This document shows positions 47,055 to 59,668 of a stretch of DNA of 64,000 bases, one piece after another (the first letter of the stretch is position 1; every line of letters starts with the position of its first letter). Both the position numbers and the translations under genes were made by a program. The notes beneath the pieces are model-generated. The model was not told the origin of the DNA. It ran no database searches and saw nothing but the letters and a program-made list of their open reading frames with translations. The stretch comes from Chelonoidis abingdonii (Eukaryota; Chordata; Testudines; Testudinidae): assembly GCF_003597395.2 (NCBI RefSeq), contig NC_133774.1, positions 33,122,221 to 33,186,220 of the forward strand, given 5' to 3'.

Positions 47055-49251
47055 GGGTACGTCTACACTACGGGATTAGTCCGATTTTACATAAATCGGT
47101 TTTGTAAAACAGATTGTATAAAGTCGAGTGCACGCGGCCACACTAAGCACATTAATTCGGCGGTGTGCGTCCATGGTCCGAGGCAGCGTTGATTTCCGGA
47201 GCGTTTGCACTGCTGAGTAGCTATTCCGTAGCTATTCCCTGTTCCCGCAGTCTCCACCCGCCCTTGGAATTTCTGGGTGAGATTCCCAGTGTCTTAGATA
47301 AGGCAAATCTGTCGCGGGGTGGTTCTGGTAACTGTCATCACTCATTCTTCCTCCGGATGAAAACAACGGCACAATCGATTTTGCGCCCTTTCCTGGATTG
47401 CCCTGGCAGCCATAGAACCGGCAACCATGGAGCCCGTTCATCTTTTCTTACTGTCGCCTAGTCTACTCTGATGCCGCTGACAGGGCGATACTGCACGCTA
47501 CACAGCACGCGTTCACTTGCTTATGCATGATAGAGAGACGGTACACTCGTCTGTACCGGTCTGTCATTGTAAATTGGCATAGAGACAGTTATCTGTCTTC
47601 TGTACTGTCTGCTGTGTCAGGGTGCCCTGGCTGAGTTGGCCAGGGACGCAAGCAAAAACTGTGGGAATGACTCCCCGAGTCAATCCTCCTTTTGGCTTTC
47701 TAAAAGAGTCATCCTACTAGCATATGGGCAAGTGTGCAGAGAACCAGTGTACGAGAGCAATCTGCTCCCATGTCAATCCGCGAATGATGAGCTACATGCC
47801 ATTCACGGGGGTGCCCTGCAACAACCCCACCTGTTGCTTTCCTCCTCCAAACCTTCTGGCTACCGTGGCAGTGTCCCCCCACTTTATGTCATGGAGTTAT
47901 AAAAAATTGCAGGAATAAGAAACAGTGACTTGTTAGTGAGATAAATGAGGGGGAGGCACTTCTGGGGCTATGACCGTCAGGCAGGACATTAAGCGGTCGG
48001 GGGAGAGGAGCAGGCATCCCACTGCCTGATAGTCCAGGCAGTACAGAATCTTTTCTTTTACAAGGAAAGGGAGGGGGCTGATGGGCTCAGCCCCCATTCT
48101 ATGATGAGGACGTTACAGCCTTCTGTGCCATCTACTGGAATATGGGAATCATTCCTATTTTACCCAGGCACCCCCAGCCAGCCTAACCTGAGGCCAGCAG
48201 GAGCACTCACGGGCTGATTGGTGACGACGATAGCAGTCATATGTACCATCTGCCACCAGGGAGGAGAGAGCGGATATTGCTCTTCACTGCTGCAGCATCG
48301 CATCTACCAGCAGCATTCAGCAGACATATGTGACTCAGAAAAAAGTCAAAAACCAATTCTTTCCCTTTTCTTCACGTGGCTGGGTCTGAGCCCTCCTAGT
48401 TATGTTGTTGTAAGGTCCGCTGAGAGAACTTCGGTGACACTTTACGTGGCCGCAATTAGGGAAAAATAGACTCCGTGCCGGTACAGTGGAGCGGTACGGG
48501 AAAGATTTAAAGTATCCTGAAAGGCGCTGGGAGGGAATTGAAGCTATACCCTGAACCACGAACTGGACAAAGGTCTTGAGCCCTTACAGGCACTGGCGGC
48601 TCAGCCAAGAATGCAAATACTTTTCGGAACTGCTGGGACTATGGGATCGCTGGAGTACTCAGTACCCCCCTCCCTCCCTCCATGAGCGTCCATTTGATTC
48701 TTTGGTTTTCCGTTTCGTCTTGTCACTTAGACGTTTGTAACGCCTGGAGATTTTTTCAAATGCTTTTGGAATTTCATCTTCTTGTAAAGCGGAGTCTCTT
48801 GACAGATAAATTGTCTCCTCATACAAGCAGATCAATCCAGTATTCTCCCGTACGGATCATAGCTGGGCTCTTTTTGGATTTGGGACTGCACTGCCACCCT
48901 CGTGCTGATCAAGCTCCTGGTGAGGCGACAGCATGAAAATCAAAATTTCGCAGGGCTTTTCCTGTTTACCTGGCCACTGCATCCGAGTTCAGATTGCTGT
49001 CCAGAGCGGTCACAGTGGTGCACTGTGGGATACCACCCAGAGGCCAATACCGTCGATTTGCAGCCACACTAACCCTAATCCGATATGGTAATACCGATTT
49101 TAGTGCTACTCATCTCGTTGGGGAGGAGTACAGAAACCGATTTAAAGAGCCCTTTATATCGATATAAAGGACCTTGTAATGTGGACGGGTGCACCGTTAA
49201 ATCAGTTTAACGCTGCTAAAATCGCTTTAAACGCGTAGTGTAGACCAGGCC
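47055..49251. mobile_element. Harbinger-like non-autonomous DNA transposon, 2.2 kb
   Basis: Termini gggtacgtctacactacg and cgtagtgtagaccaggcc are inverted partners with three mismatches, flanked by taa on both sides (47052-47054 and 49252-49254), matching the TWA duplication of PIF/Harbinger. Subterminal parts also mirror each other (ccgattttacataaatcggt against ccgatttaaagagcc...aatcagtttaacg). No transposase or Myb-like frame was recognised inside. The larger GC content than its flanks marks the borders. Confidence 0.75.
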
Positions 49252-49424
49252 TAAGACGTGGCCACATTTTGAAGAACGAGAAAACAAAATATTGAATAAC
49301 TGCTCTTTAAGTGAGCACTGATCATTCTGTGCGCTGAATGAGGCAGGGATCCTATGGAAAAAATATGTTATTATATAATTTAAGATTGTTTCATAATGAA
49401 TACACATAAGGATGGAGTGTGAAT

Positions 49425-49530
49425 TAAATTTGCCCAGGCAACCTTAAATTCTGGCATTTCCTAATGTTTGAGTACTTGACTTTGTAACTTCAATAGTGTT
49501 CTTTTAATATAGTTCTTTATATGTAATAAT
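49425..49530 (+). repeat. Dispersed repeat end (GCTTGACTTTG family)
   Basis: The sequence gcaaccttaaattctggcat, then ttgagtacttgactttgtaa, closely matches 62840-62935 and, inverted, 44150-44262. Confidence 0.65.
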
Positions 49531-51182
49531 TATGTAATTCACATGAAATATCTGGACAGTTTTTCAGTTCTCCCAGATTTAGTTATTTCATTAATTTGTA
49601 TTATTTATATTTTTAGAAATATCCTCATCCAATGCTCCTGTCAGATGACTAGTAGCAATTGAGACCTCTAGAAGCTGTGTACGTTTACTAGAAGTTGAAT
49701 TGCCATGCTTATGCAATGGAAACTTTGCAAAAAGGAAATGGTTGAGCTGCAGCATTTTGTATCCCTTTTATTTGCATAACAGGCTAAATCAAACATTGTT
49801 TTCTGAGTAACTTTTACCACTTGATTCAGATGCAGTGGAGTATGGGTGTGTGAAGTGCCAATGATATAAATTATTCTTAGTCACAAATGCAAACTTACAA
49901 TACTTTTGACTCAGCATCTCTTTTTCCATTGAGTTACTGCAGGATATGAAAGGAGTAATATTTTCAATATATGCCAATGCTTGTATCTTTTTAAAGTGGT
50001 TTTAATTTGTCATGAGAGAGAAATGATGTATTTGTCTGGGACAGAAGATGACGTGTACATTCTCCTACGCCTGTATTATCAGAGGAAAAGATTACTCAGA
50101 ATCATTTATGATACTATTGTGGCATTGGCAAGTGAGGTTTAAGGAGATTAGGAGCTTACTGAGGATACGAGACAGTGTGGTGTATACATTTCAAGTGGCT
50201 AGCAACGTACCTTGCTAATTCTATCTGCTAAAATAATGATTGATGCTGACTCATCAAGTGTTGGATCACCAGAGATGTTAAAATTTGTTGAACTAATACA
50301 TGTGTCCAAGTGTGATGTTAGAGGGTCTGTATTTCTGAGGACAAGATGCAGGGACACAAAAACCATTTTCGTACAATGTTAAAAAAGTTGAGCTACCTAC
50401 AGATTCGTGATGATCTTTGTTTTAATGCTGAGTCTGGAAGATTATATAGATGTATAAGCTGATACAAGTCATTACTACTGGTGTCTGTGTAAAGACTACC
50501 TGGAATAGTTCTTGGAAGTTTTATCAGAGAGGTTAAATATTTATTTATTCACAGAACAAAACAGAAAGCAGGAGTGTTCTAGGCATCAGTAGTTGTCTCG
50601 TCTCTGTTATTAGTCCATAATCTTTTGTTAAGCACTAAAGACTACCACTATCTTCAGTGGGCTTTGACTGAAGCCATCAAAAAAATAAAATAAAATATAT
50701 TTTAAATAATTAAAACACCCTTGCTGCAGTCATTTAATACTCCCCTTTTCCATAGCTTCCATAAAGTTCTCAATAGTGCAAAATTTAATGAAGCTTTTTT
50801 TTATTAATGGATTTGTGTCTTATTACCTTTATTATAATTATTATTATTCATATTTTTAGAATCTTTCAGTATACTGTATTGCCTAAATAAGTAAACAAAA
50901 TGAAAGAAACGATTCATTTTATGTCATTTTTACTTTTTAATTATATTTGATTTTAATCCTCTGCAGAGAAGAAAATCCTCTTTTTAAAATCTATTATTTT
51001 GATTCATGTGGAAAGACTGAACTTAAAAAAATCAATATATTTTATTTTTGTTTGAAAAAGCCTTGATGCAAACTTTTATTTTCAGAATTAAGTAATGTCA
51101 CATGATGTCCTTCAGTAACCATTGTGAGATTTTCTAACTGGTATAATTTAATTCATTTTGTATTTGTATTCCCATTTCGAGA
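49531..51182. other. AT-rich intron DNA
   Basis: No recognisable exon or repeat. Several A/T-only runs between 50660 and 51060. Confidence 0.45.
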
Positions 51183-51772
51183 TGATCTGCTAAGGTCTAC
51201 ACTGCAACCCAATTCTCAGGGCTATATAAATATAGGATGATGGCAGCATCATAGAATTATTATTAAGTAAATGTTTATGATAACATAAAAACAGTGTTTA
51301 ACATAACATAAAACAGCCAAAAAGGGTCTGACCAATGGTCCAGCTAGCCTAGTATACTGTCTTCTGACAATGGCCAATTCTAGATGCTTCAGAGGGAATA
51401 TAATATATGCATGTAGGTATGTACTCTTGTGGCAGTCATTTTGCATAACTGAAACTGATTTTTGTCCTATATATATTTTACCACCTAATATTGTGCTGCT
51501 TTCCTGTAAAGATGCATTAATGAATGACCGGTAGTATTTGCTGATCTTTTGAGCTGGTAAACTTAAATACTGATTGCTTTCCATGCTAATATGATTTCCA
51601 GTCCATTAAAGATTATATTGGGGAGTTAGTAAGTTTGGCTAGAGATTCGGTACAATAAATAGTAGCAATATTTCATAAATAATTTACTTCATAAAAATTC
51701 TATGATGCTGCCATCATCGTATATTTTATATAACCCTGAAAACTGGGTTGAAATGTAGTCTTTAGCAGATCA
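51183..51772. mobile_element. Foldback element carrying an insertion in its loop
   Basis: Positions 51183-51280 and 51673-51772 are reverse complements over about 98 bp with few mismatches (tgatctgctaaggtctacac against tgatctgctaaagactacat; ggatgatggcagcatcatag against cgatgatggcagcatcatag). The loop of about 390 bp includes an unrelated dispersed repeat (51312-51590). Looks like a MITE split at its centre. No duplication could be fixed at the outer ends. Confidence 0.75.
51312..51590. repeat. CR1/L3-type 3' UTR fragment
   Basis: Contains gtctgaccaatggtccagct, then ctagtatactgtcttctgac and aatggccaattctagatgct. I recognise this phrase from a widespread amniote CR1/L3-related repeat. Orientation uncertain. 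Confidence 0.55.
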
Positions 51773-52762
51773 CCTCAAAATATGCTGCATTCGTTTAAGA
51801 GATCCAGAATAGCAAGGAGACTATAATTTAGAAGAGTTCTTCCACACAGCTGTCTAGGAAGTTAGTACAGAACTTGGTAGCACAAAGTGTGGCTCTAGCA
51901 AGTAATATTTTGCTTGTTCATCATTCTTAAATTATTTTACTAATAATATTTAGCATTCACTTACAAGTATAATTGTGAGATTTTTCAACACTGAAAGACC
52001 TTCACGAAGCACAGTCACTGAGATGAGGTGTTGTGACATTTTAACTTCAAGTAATATTTTAGTGTTCTACTTGTTTTTAAATGACTTGTCTCTATAACTA
52101 GGCAGCCATGTTGTCTGCACTGTGTTCATTGTGAGATACGTTTGTCTCCAAACTGGCATTTTGATAGGGTCTGCTGGTGGCAAAGTTCAGTAAGTAGTAA
52201 AAGAGGTCTTTTGTCCTTATTAGGAATCTGCATAGGGCTGCAGAGTCTATTCTGCTCTCATTTGCATGGCATGCATGCCACATTTATTAACAAGCAAATT
52301 AAGAGAGACATGAAACTGAAGCCTTCTGTATACAGAATATTTTAACTATTGATTTTGAATTGACATATTACTCTTCTTAATGAAGTGGTTTAAGACTAAA
52401 ACAATGTCAATTATACTTTTTTAAAATTTCCAGCATGTATTCCAAATGAAGAGAAAAATCACCTACGCTTTGGAAAACTGACCATTTTCCAGGTGACTAG
52501 CACCTTAAAAGTGGTATCACTTCCCGCTGTTCCCCCACCCAGAATATATATGGAACACTTATGCAGTAAGTATTACAGAAGGATTAAGCATTACAGAAAG
52601 GTGAGCTGAGACTCCCTCTTTGAGTTAGTCCATCTTTTCTTCTTTTGGAAATAGTCATTACTTTTCTGCCTGTGTTCCTCACGTGACTTACTGCCCAGTT
52701 ATTGACTGTCAATCTGGGCCAGTAACTAGAGTTGCAGAGGTTTTCTGGCCAAGAAAGAATGT
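51773..52762. other. AT-rich intron DNA
   Basis: No exon or repeat recognised. Confidence 0.4.
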
Positions 52763-52775
52763 CCAAGATGGAACA

Positions 52776-52905
52776 AGTATCAGAGGGGTAGCTGTGTTAG
52801 TCTGGATCTGTAAAAGCAGCAGAGAATCCTGTGGCACCTTATAGACTAACAGATGTTTTGGAGCGTGAGCTTTCATGGGTGAATACCCACTTTGTCAGAC
52901 GCAGG
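52776..52905 (-). mobile_element. Compact Penelope-derived unit with 13-bp duplication
   Basis: A 130-bp unit from agtatcagaggggtagctgt to tttgtcagacgcagg. The 13-mer ccaagatggaaca occurs immediately before (52763-52775) and immediately after it (52906-52918), a perfect target duplication. The interior is the Penelope end sequence seen at 39543 and 42059. No reading frame is needed or present. It behaves as a short complete insertion, SINE-like in size. Confidence 0.85.
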
Positions 52906-53632
52906 CCAAGATGGAACAGATATGGAATCAAAATGAATCTGAGTTATGGAGCTGAGCCAGAGGCAGAAGTGATGTGTGAAAAGTGGGAAGGAGCTGGCTG
53001 GGTGAGTCCTGACCAAATTGTAATTCCTGGTGGGGCAGAAGAGGCCTTATTATGATGTGGATGACGGTAGAGAGAAAAGCTGAAGATCAGAATTTTGTAG
53101 AGGATTTGGGTGCCTTCTTGAGACAGAGAGAGCGAAGAGGTGAAATTGGAATGGAGTCATCATCAGTATAATTAATTGGCAAAGGGTAGGTGAGAGAGAC
53201 AAGCTTTCAAGCTCACAGAGCTTTTTTTTCAGATCTAGGAAAGGTACAGTGAGTGTCACAGCTAAATACTAGGTAGAACAGATTGTTTAGCATAGGTAGT
53301 GAACACGTATTATAAGGGACCATTCAAGGTGGAGTGGCCCCTTAACCGTCCACAGTCACAGGACAAAAAGGGTCAGGGGATTAGTGAGTTACTGATTGTT
53401 GTAATAATTCATAAATCTAGTATCTCTGTGCAGTCCATGATTTTTAATGTCTAGCAGAGTAATGAATTTAAGCTCCCAGGCTCTTTGTTTGAAAGTGTTG
53501 TGCAGGTTTCCTTAGAAGATGAGGACAAATAGGTCAGATATAAAGTGATTGCTTTGTGAAAAGTCTTCACTTTCAAATTAGGGTGTTTTTGTCTTTTATT
53601 GTTTTCCTGTGTGAGTTCATTTGAGAGCATTG

Positions 53633-53710
53633 TCATTGTCTGGTTTCACCCACATAGTTGTTATTTATACCACATAATTGTTGTTGAGTGCACTGGATGA
53701 TATCGCATGT
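53633..53710 (-). pseudogene. Penelope GIY-YIG remnant, copy 2
   Basis: The minus strand reads CDIIQCTQQQ and NNNYVGETRQ, the same core as copy 1. It is split by an insertion of about six residues and lacks the rest of the domain. Confidence 0.6.
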
Positions 53711-53767
53711 TGTGATAAGCATATGTAGGATCCATGGATCTTGACAGGTGTGTTTGGGGGGTCTTGA

Positions 53768-54079
53768 CAGGGCCGCCCAGAGTGGGGGCAAGTGGGGCAA
53801 TTTGTCCCAGGCCCTGCAGGGGCCCCCATGAGAGTTTTTTGGGGGCCCTGGAGCAGGGTCCTTCACTTGCTCTGGGGGCCCCAGAAAACTCTCACGGGGC
53901 CTGGACCCTTGGAGCTTCTTCTGCTCTGGGTCTTCAGTGGCAATTGAGCGACAGGACCCACCGCCGGGTGGGGAGGTCCTTCCGCCCCGGGACCCGCCGC
54001 CGAAGTGCCGGGTCTTCGGCAGCAGGGGCACCCCCACTGCCGAAGACCCCAGGCCCCCTGAATCCTCTGGGCGGCTCTG
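53768..54079. mobile_element. GC-rich hAT-like foldback nested in the Penelope copy
   Basis: The ends cagggccgcccagag and ctctgggcggctctg are inverted partners. The flanking octamers ggtcttga and ggtgttaa agree at 6 of 8 positions, compatible with an aged hAT duplication. The interior is itself palindromic (ttttttgggggccctgg against tctgggggccccagaaaa). The Penelope sequence is collinear with copy 1 when this block is removed. Confidence 0.7.
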
Positions 54080-54445
54080 GGTGTTAATCATTATTGCAGT
54101 GGAGATATGTCTGCAGGTTTTACATGTATTGTTCTAGCAGAGGCTAATGTCACTTTCAGCAAGTGTGTCTTGGAAACTGTCACAATACTAATCCCCCACC
54201 TTCTCTTTTGTCCTATGACGGCAGAGGTATTAATGGGCCACTCCACCTTGTATGGTCCCTTAGAATATGTCTATGCTAAAACAATCTGTTCCACCTTGTA
54301 TTTAGCTGTGAGATGCAGAGTACCTTTCCTAGACCTGAGGAAAAGCTCCGTGTAGCTCGAAAGCTTGTCTCTCTCATCACAGAAGTAGGTGTACTAAAAG
54401 GTATTACCTCACTCACTTTGTTTCTCTGATATCCTTGGATCAACA

Positions 54446-56279
54446 CGACTACAACAACATAGTATAATTCATTGACTTTCATTAAATGTTAAACAGTTGC
54501 ACAGTACTTGAAGATAATTAAGAGAAATGCTATTACTAATTGTGATAGTTTGTGGCCAGATTTTAATCTCAAATACACCAATATAATTCCACCATAATTT
54601 CATTGATGTCAATGCAATTATGCCAGTTTTATACTTATGTGAGAGCAGAATTGGATGTTTTTTCCTGTTCCTTCTCCCCACTCCTTGTAATTTGTAGAAA
54701 CTAAAATATATACTATATCTTACTTCCAAAATACAGAGTAAAAATGTCTGTTCGAAATAATGTTATCCTTTCAAAAGCAATGAATAGGTAATTAATTAGA
54801 TACTTTGGCCCAAAGTGGTCCGTTTTGTAATTCTGTGGACTTCAGTGAAGTTACTCTATGGATCCTTTTAGCACTCCAATTTTTTTTAATGTAGGCACTC
54901 AATGTAGTCTTATTGTTGTATCTGAGGTTGTAAGTCTGTCCTTAACTCATTTTATTGAGCCTTCATGTATGGACTAGATGACCTAATAGGTCTTTTTTCA
55001 TCTTTAACATTTATTCTTTGATGAGGTGGATCTAAGGCTGTGAATGTGTCTTAAACAAAAAGAGCTTCATTAGAATTCTGTAACTCTAGATTTCTAGATA
55101 TCAGAAAGTGTAGAAATGATTAGTAAGGTTAGAAAACCAGTCTTCACTCTCTTCTCTTAACCCTGCCCCTCCACTGTATATCGGCAGGAGACCTTCAGAG
55201 CTGTTACAAGAAAGAAACTTAAGTTTTATTTCTTCAAGATATTTATTACAATAATGTGTGTTTTTGTTGTGTAATGATGTTATCTGCACCCACGCTTCCA
55301 TTTTCTGTCAGCCACAAGTCCTTATCACCAAAAATGCAAAGGGTTTGCTTGCCACCCATGTGTACAGGAAGAAGATGTTTAAGATTGATCTCAGACTAGG
55401 TCAGAGGCATGGGATCTCTAATTAAAATTGAGAGGCTAATTAGAACAGGGCAGTGGATCGTGCACAGTATTATGTGTATGGCTGGTGTTGGGATACATGA
55501 TCCATGCTACAGTGGTTTGGCTCTCCAGTCCATAAGTAATTGGTAAGTTTATAGCTCTCCAGCCAGTATGCAGAGATTTTTGAGGGAAATATGGATGTCT
55601 GTGGTCTGAAATTGAATGATAGAAGATGGTGCTCAAGGGCAAGGAGACCAAGTTAAAGCTGGGTTGGAAGCTTAGATGAATATCTCACTTTGGAAAATGT
55701 CCCAGTAAAGCCCGTTTGTTTGAAGATATGCAGCAAATCTGATTAAATTATGTTACAAGAATTCTTAGGCTTAGTTCTCATGAGAGCTTCATCTGCTTTG
55801 TACCATTCCTGCTGTGCCATACAGCTGGAAACCTAGTTTAAAGGGTTTCATGAAGAAGAAACCTACAGGTGGGCTAGAGCAGAGTAGTGTGAATTTGATG
55901 GACTACATATGTGCAGAAGTGTTTTCAGGATTGTGACGCGTTAGTAACTTAGCTGGTGTGGCTCTAGGACAAACCCATGATTTTGCAAACTATACTGTGA
56001 TACATAAAACCTGCAATATTTAGACACAGAATGAGATGTCAAGAGTTGATATATAGCTGTAAACCCAAATGTATTTGTTTTTACAGGTTTAAATCAGACA
56101 CTTAACATTATGTGAGAACATTGCTGTGGTTTATTTTCCCTTGTATTTGTTTTTAATCCATGTAAAACTCTAATGACTTGAAATCTTAAAATACAAAGCT
56201 GCTCTGCATCAGTAGACTGTTTTGCTAGTTGAGAGTTATTTTCACTGGTGTTGTCTGTGCAGAGGAGTATTGTTTAAAG
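54446..56279. other. Intron DNA
   Basis: A diverged palindromic repeat may lie at 54555-54650 (atttcattgatgtcaatgca). No exon was found. Confidence 0.4.
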
Positions 56280-56721
56280 CAGGGGTGGCCAACTTGAGCC
56301 TGAGAATGAGCCAAAATTTACCAATGTGCATTGTCAAAGAGCCACAGTAATATGTCAGAAACCCCCGCCATCAGCTTCCCCTCCCTGGGTCCCAGCACGT
56401 CCCGCCCACCGGCAGCCCTGCCGATCAGCATCTCCCCCTCCTTCCCCACACCTCCCAATCAGCTGTTTCATGGCATGCAGGAGGCTCTGGGGGGGAGAGG
56501 AGAGGAGCGAGGACACGGCAGGTTCAGGGGAGGGGGCGGGAAGGGGTGGAGTAGGGGCAGGGCCTGTGGCAGAGCCAGGGATTGAGCAGTGAGTAGCCCC
56601 CGGCACATTGGAAAGTTGGCACCTGTAGCTCCAGCCCCGGAGTCAGTGCCTGTAGAAGGAGCCACATATTAACTTCCGAAGAGCCGGATGTGGCTGTGGA
56701 ACCATAGGTTGGCCACCCTAG
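56280..56721. mobile_element. hAT non-autonomous element
   Basis: The termini caggggtggccaac and gttggccaccctag are inverted partners with the CAGGGG start of many hAT elements. The interior has gagccacagtaa and gagccggatgtggct near its two ends and a GC-rich centre. Flanking octamers do not match, so the duplication has decayed or the border is off by a few bases. Open frames inside are compositional. Confidence 0.7.
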
Positions 56722-57709
56722 GCTTTATTGTCATAGGCCTGATCCTATGTAGCCAATGGACTCCCCACAGGAGTAACAGTACACCTGGGCATACCTCTTT
56801 GCAGGACTGAGGCCACAGTATGCAGGTGTGATTTTGGTACTGCATCGCAGCGGTGGGTCGGGAATGAGCTGCTTCTAATCAAATTAGTATAAACCTGTCA
56901 TCTTCTTCTTCCCATATAATTATCAAGTGAAAGAGACTGAATGTGTTTTCTAAGAGCCTGATCCAGCACTCATATTGATGGCAATGGTAGCCTGTACATT
57001 GTCTTCAATAAACACCGAATTGAGCCCTTAGCCCCTTGGGGCAATGTTCTGAGATATCGATGTATTGTCAGATTTGTTATATTTGGAACCGTTTTCTTCA
57101 GTGGGCCATAATCTAATTTTATATATACACACACAGATATGGTATATGTGAAATTCAATTCTCTATACATACTACATGAAAATGAAATAAAATCCATACC
57201 TTTGTACCCACAAACATTTCAACCAACTTAAAAAAATACAGTAATGCCAAATCTCAGATGAGACTGTATATAAAGATAATCAATTCATCATAAAATAATT
57301 ACTGTTAAAAATCTTTGGTGATGAACATGGAGTGTATTACAAATGTGCATCCAAATCCAGTTTATGAACTCCTGTCAAATACAGATAAGGATTTTCAAAA
57401 TTATCTCTGTAAATGGAGAACTAGTACAATATACACTTAAAACCATTTGCATGAAGCATACCCTGCATAAAATTATCATTAAACTAGGCCTGCAGCTATA
57501 AATGTGGACATTATTTTAAGCAATAAGAAGTTTACTTTAAATATCATAAGCAGTGAAACATGACATCTCGCTCTAACTTAATGTTGTCTGCAAAGTAACA
57601 AATGTTTTGTGATAATATTTCTATTGTAAAGGTTCTGAGCTTGAAGGTCAAGGAATATATTTGCTTTAGGATGTCTTCTACAAAGGAGCTGTTGTCTGTC
57701 ACAGGAATA
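56722..57709. other. Intron DNA
   Basis: Traces of the short palindromic repeat class near 56955-57030 (gcctgatccagcactcatat). Otherwise AT-rich with nothing recognised. Confidence 0.4.
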
Positions 57710-57717
57710 AGCTAAAT

Positions 57718-57936
57718 CAGAAGTTCTCAAACTGAGGGTTGGGACCGCTCAGGGGGTTGCGAGGTTATTACATGGGGGATTGTGAGCTGTCAGCCTCTAC
57801 CCCAAACCCTGCTTTGCATCCAGCATTTATAATGGTGTTAAATACATAAAAAAGTGTTTCTAATATATAAGAGGGGTTGCACTCAGAGGCTTGCTATGTG
57901 AAAGGGGTCACCAGGACAGAAGTTTGAGAACTACTG
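57718..57936. mobile_element. hAT non-autonomous element with perfect 8-bp duplication
   Basis: The termini cagaagttctcaaact and agtttgagaactactg are inverted repeats with a few mismatches. The octamer agctaaat directly flanks both ends (57710-57717 and 57937-57944). Length 219 bp, no coding capacity. Confidence 0.9.
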
Positions 57937-58124
57937 AGCTAAATGATGCTGAAATAGCATCCTCATTAAGCCTATGCCACCACCTAAAACTTGTACCACT
58001 TTAACTCTGCTGTTATTGTCTGGGGGTGCAACCTTCCTAATGTGGATGGAATTATATTAGTATAAATTTGCTTATTCCTGTATGAAAAGGGAAATAAGCT
58101 ATACTGGTATAAGTAGCCAGGGTA

Positions 58125-58500
58125 TCAAATTCATGGTCCATTTTGGTCAATTTCATGATCATAGAATTTTAAATTTAGTCAATTTCACTGTTTCAGATGT
58201 TGACATCTGAAATTTCATGGTGTCATTTGTGAGGGTCCTGACCCAAAAGGGATTGTGGGGGGTCACAAAGCTGTTGTAGGGGAATTGGGGGATTGCCACC
58301 CTCACATCTGCTCTGCCTTCAGAGCTGGGTTCTGAAGGCAGCGGCTGTGGAGCTCCTTCCTGTAGCTTGGGACAGGGTTCCCGGAGCTGGGTCTTATCTG
58401 GCCCTGGCTGGGCTGGGGAGGGACAGGCCACTTCTTCCCCTGCATGCCTCTCTCAGGGGAGATCAGACTCCGAGTACCTTCCCCAGCTGCAGGAAGCTCC
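58125..58500. repeat. Dispersed turtle repeat (unnamed)
   Basis: Starts caaattcatggtccattttg, then tttgtgagggtcctgaccca, then a GC-rich part with partly palindromic ctgccttcagagctgggttc/ctgaaggcag. I recognise this order of blocks as a common turtle repeat without a firm class. Confidence 0.5.
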
Positions 58501-59637
58501 ACTGCCTAAATGAAATAGTAATACTGTGTGTAGACCAGGTTTAAGTGAATTTCAATTGCCTCAGAGCACTGACAAAATAAAGTACAGAAGCTTTTTTGCT
58601 CTCTAAAGTTTTAGTCCTGTGGGGTGTTAAACATTCACAATGTTCTTTGAAGTCAGTGGCCACTGAGGTGCTCAAACTTAGCTCCCTGATTCTTTGGTTC
58701 TGTCGTGGCCCAAACTGCTTTTGAAATCAGTTGGAGATTGGTTGAATAGTGACTGCCAGTCTGAAGCTCTTTAAGGGAGATTGTTCAAGTCAGAAATTGC
58801 TTTAAGGATTCAATTAAAATATAGCAGATGTACAATCGGTAGGAAGTAGCTTGCCATTAATGCATTAAAAATAATATACCTTTTCATGCATAGAAATGAG
58901 AGAGATTTTTTGGCACCAAAAACAAATTCAGTTTTTTAAACATATTTCCGTAAGTTGAACATAACTAATGTATGATTACAAGTGTAAGCATTATGCTACT
59001 TCCCTCCATAGGTTCAAATGGACAGTTTTGTGTTCCCTAACTATGGGCTCAATTGTGCATGATAGGCAGAGCCTGAGTAAAGGCCAATGTGGAGGCGAAC
59101 TGTGCCAGTGGGAGCTACATATGGCACAGTGCCTCTGAGTGCTGCAGCATACATGGAGAGCACCACATTATTATGCCCTTCCAGAGGGGCAGCAAAAATT
59201 CCCCTGCATACTCAGAAAATGTTTAATTTTAAATGGGGGAAACCACTATTTGCAGTGAATTTAATTAAATTTAATTACATTTTTGGTTTTCTTTCAACAT
59301 CAGAAGTAAGAAATCTATAGGAAACAGACAGATTTCCTCCTAAATTTTAGGCGTTAAACTAGATTGGCGGTGTTTCTAATAAAAATGCAGATTTTATTTT
59401 TTACTCCAAATAAACATCCCTTACTTTTTTAAGCATTTATTTATTTTTAACCTTATGAACACATCTGCCTTTTTAAATTGCTTCTTCTGTGTGACACATC
59501 ATTTAATTTTAGTCTGGCAGTTAGATTTTCTCCTTATACTCTCTCAAATGGAGGAAACATCAAAATTTTGTGCAGATTTTATTTAGGCGTTCCCCTTCCC
59601 TACTCCAGGCTGTTACTAGGAGCACAACACCTTTTTC

Positions 59638-59668
<31 letters not shown>

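Larger units (their letters stand above)
53185..54445 (-). mobile_element. Penelope-like element, Neptune-type, copy 2 with inverted ends
   Basis: The left end (about 53188-53375) and right end (about 54215-54400) are inverted copies of each other: ggaccattcaaggtggagtg on the left against cactccaccttgtatggtcc on the right, and aagctttcaagctcacagag against ctccgtgtagctcgaaagct. The centre, on the minus strand, keeps a GIY-YIG trace and matches copy 1 at 4400-5000. A GC-rich foldback is inserted at 53768-54079. Inverted or tandem pseudo-LTRs are a known Penelope feature. Confidence 0.75.

Noticed and set aside
53734..54087. Overlapping long frames on both strands
   Set aside because: They lie in the GC-rich palindromic insertion and mirror each other. 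Not genes.
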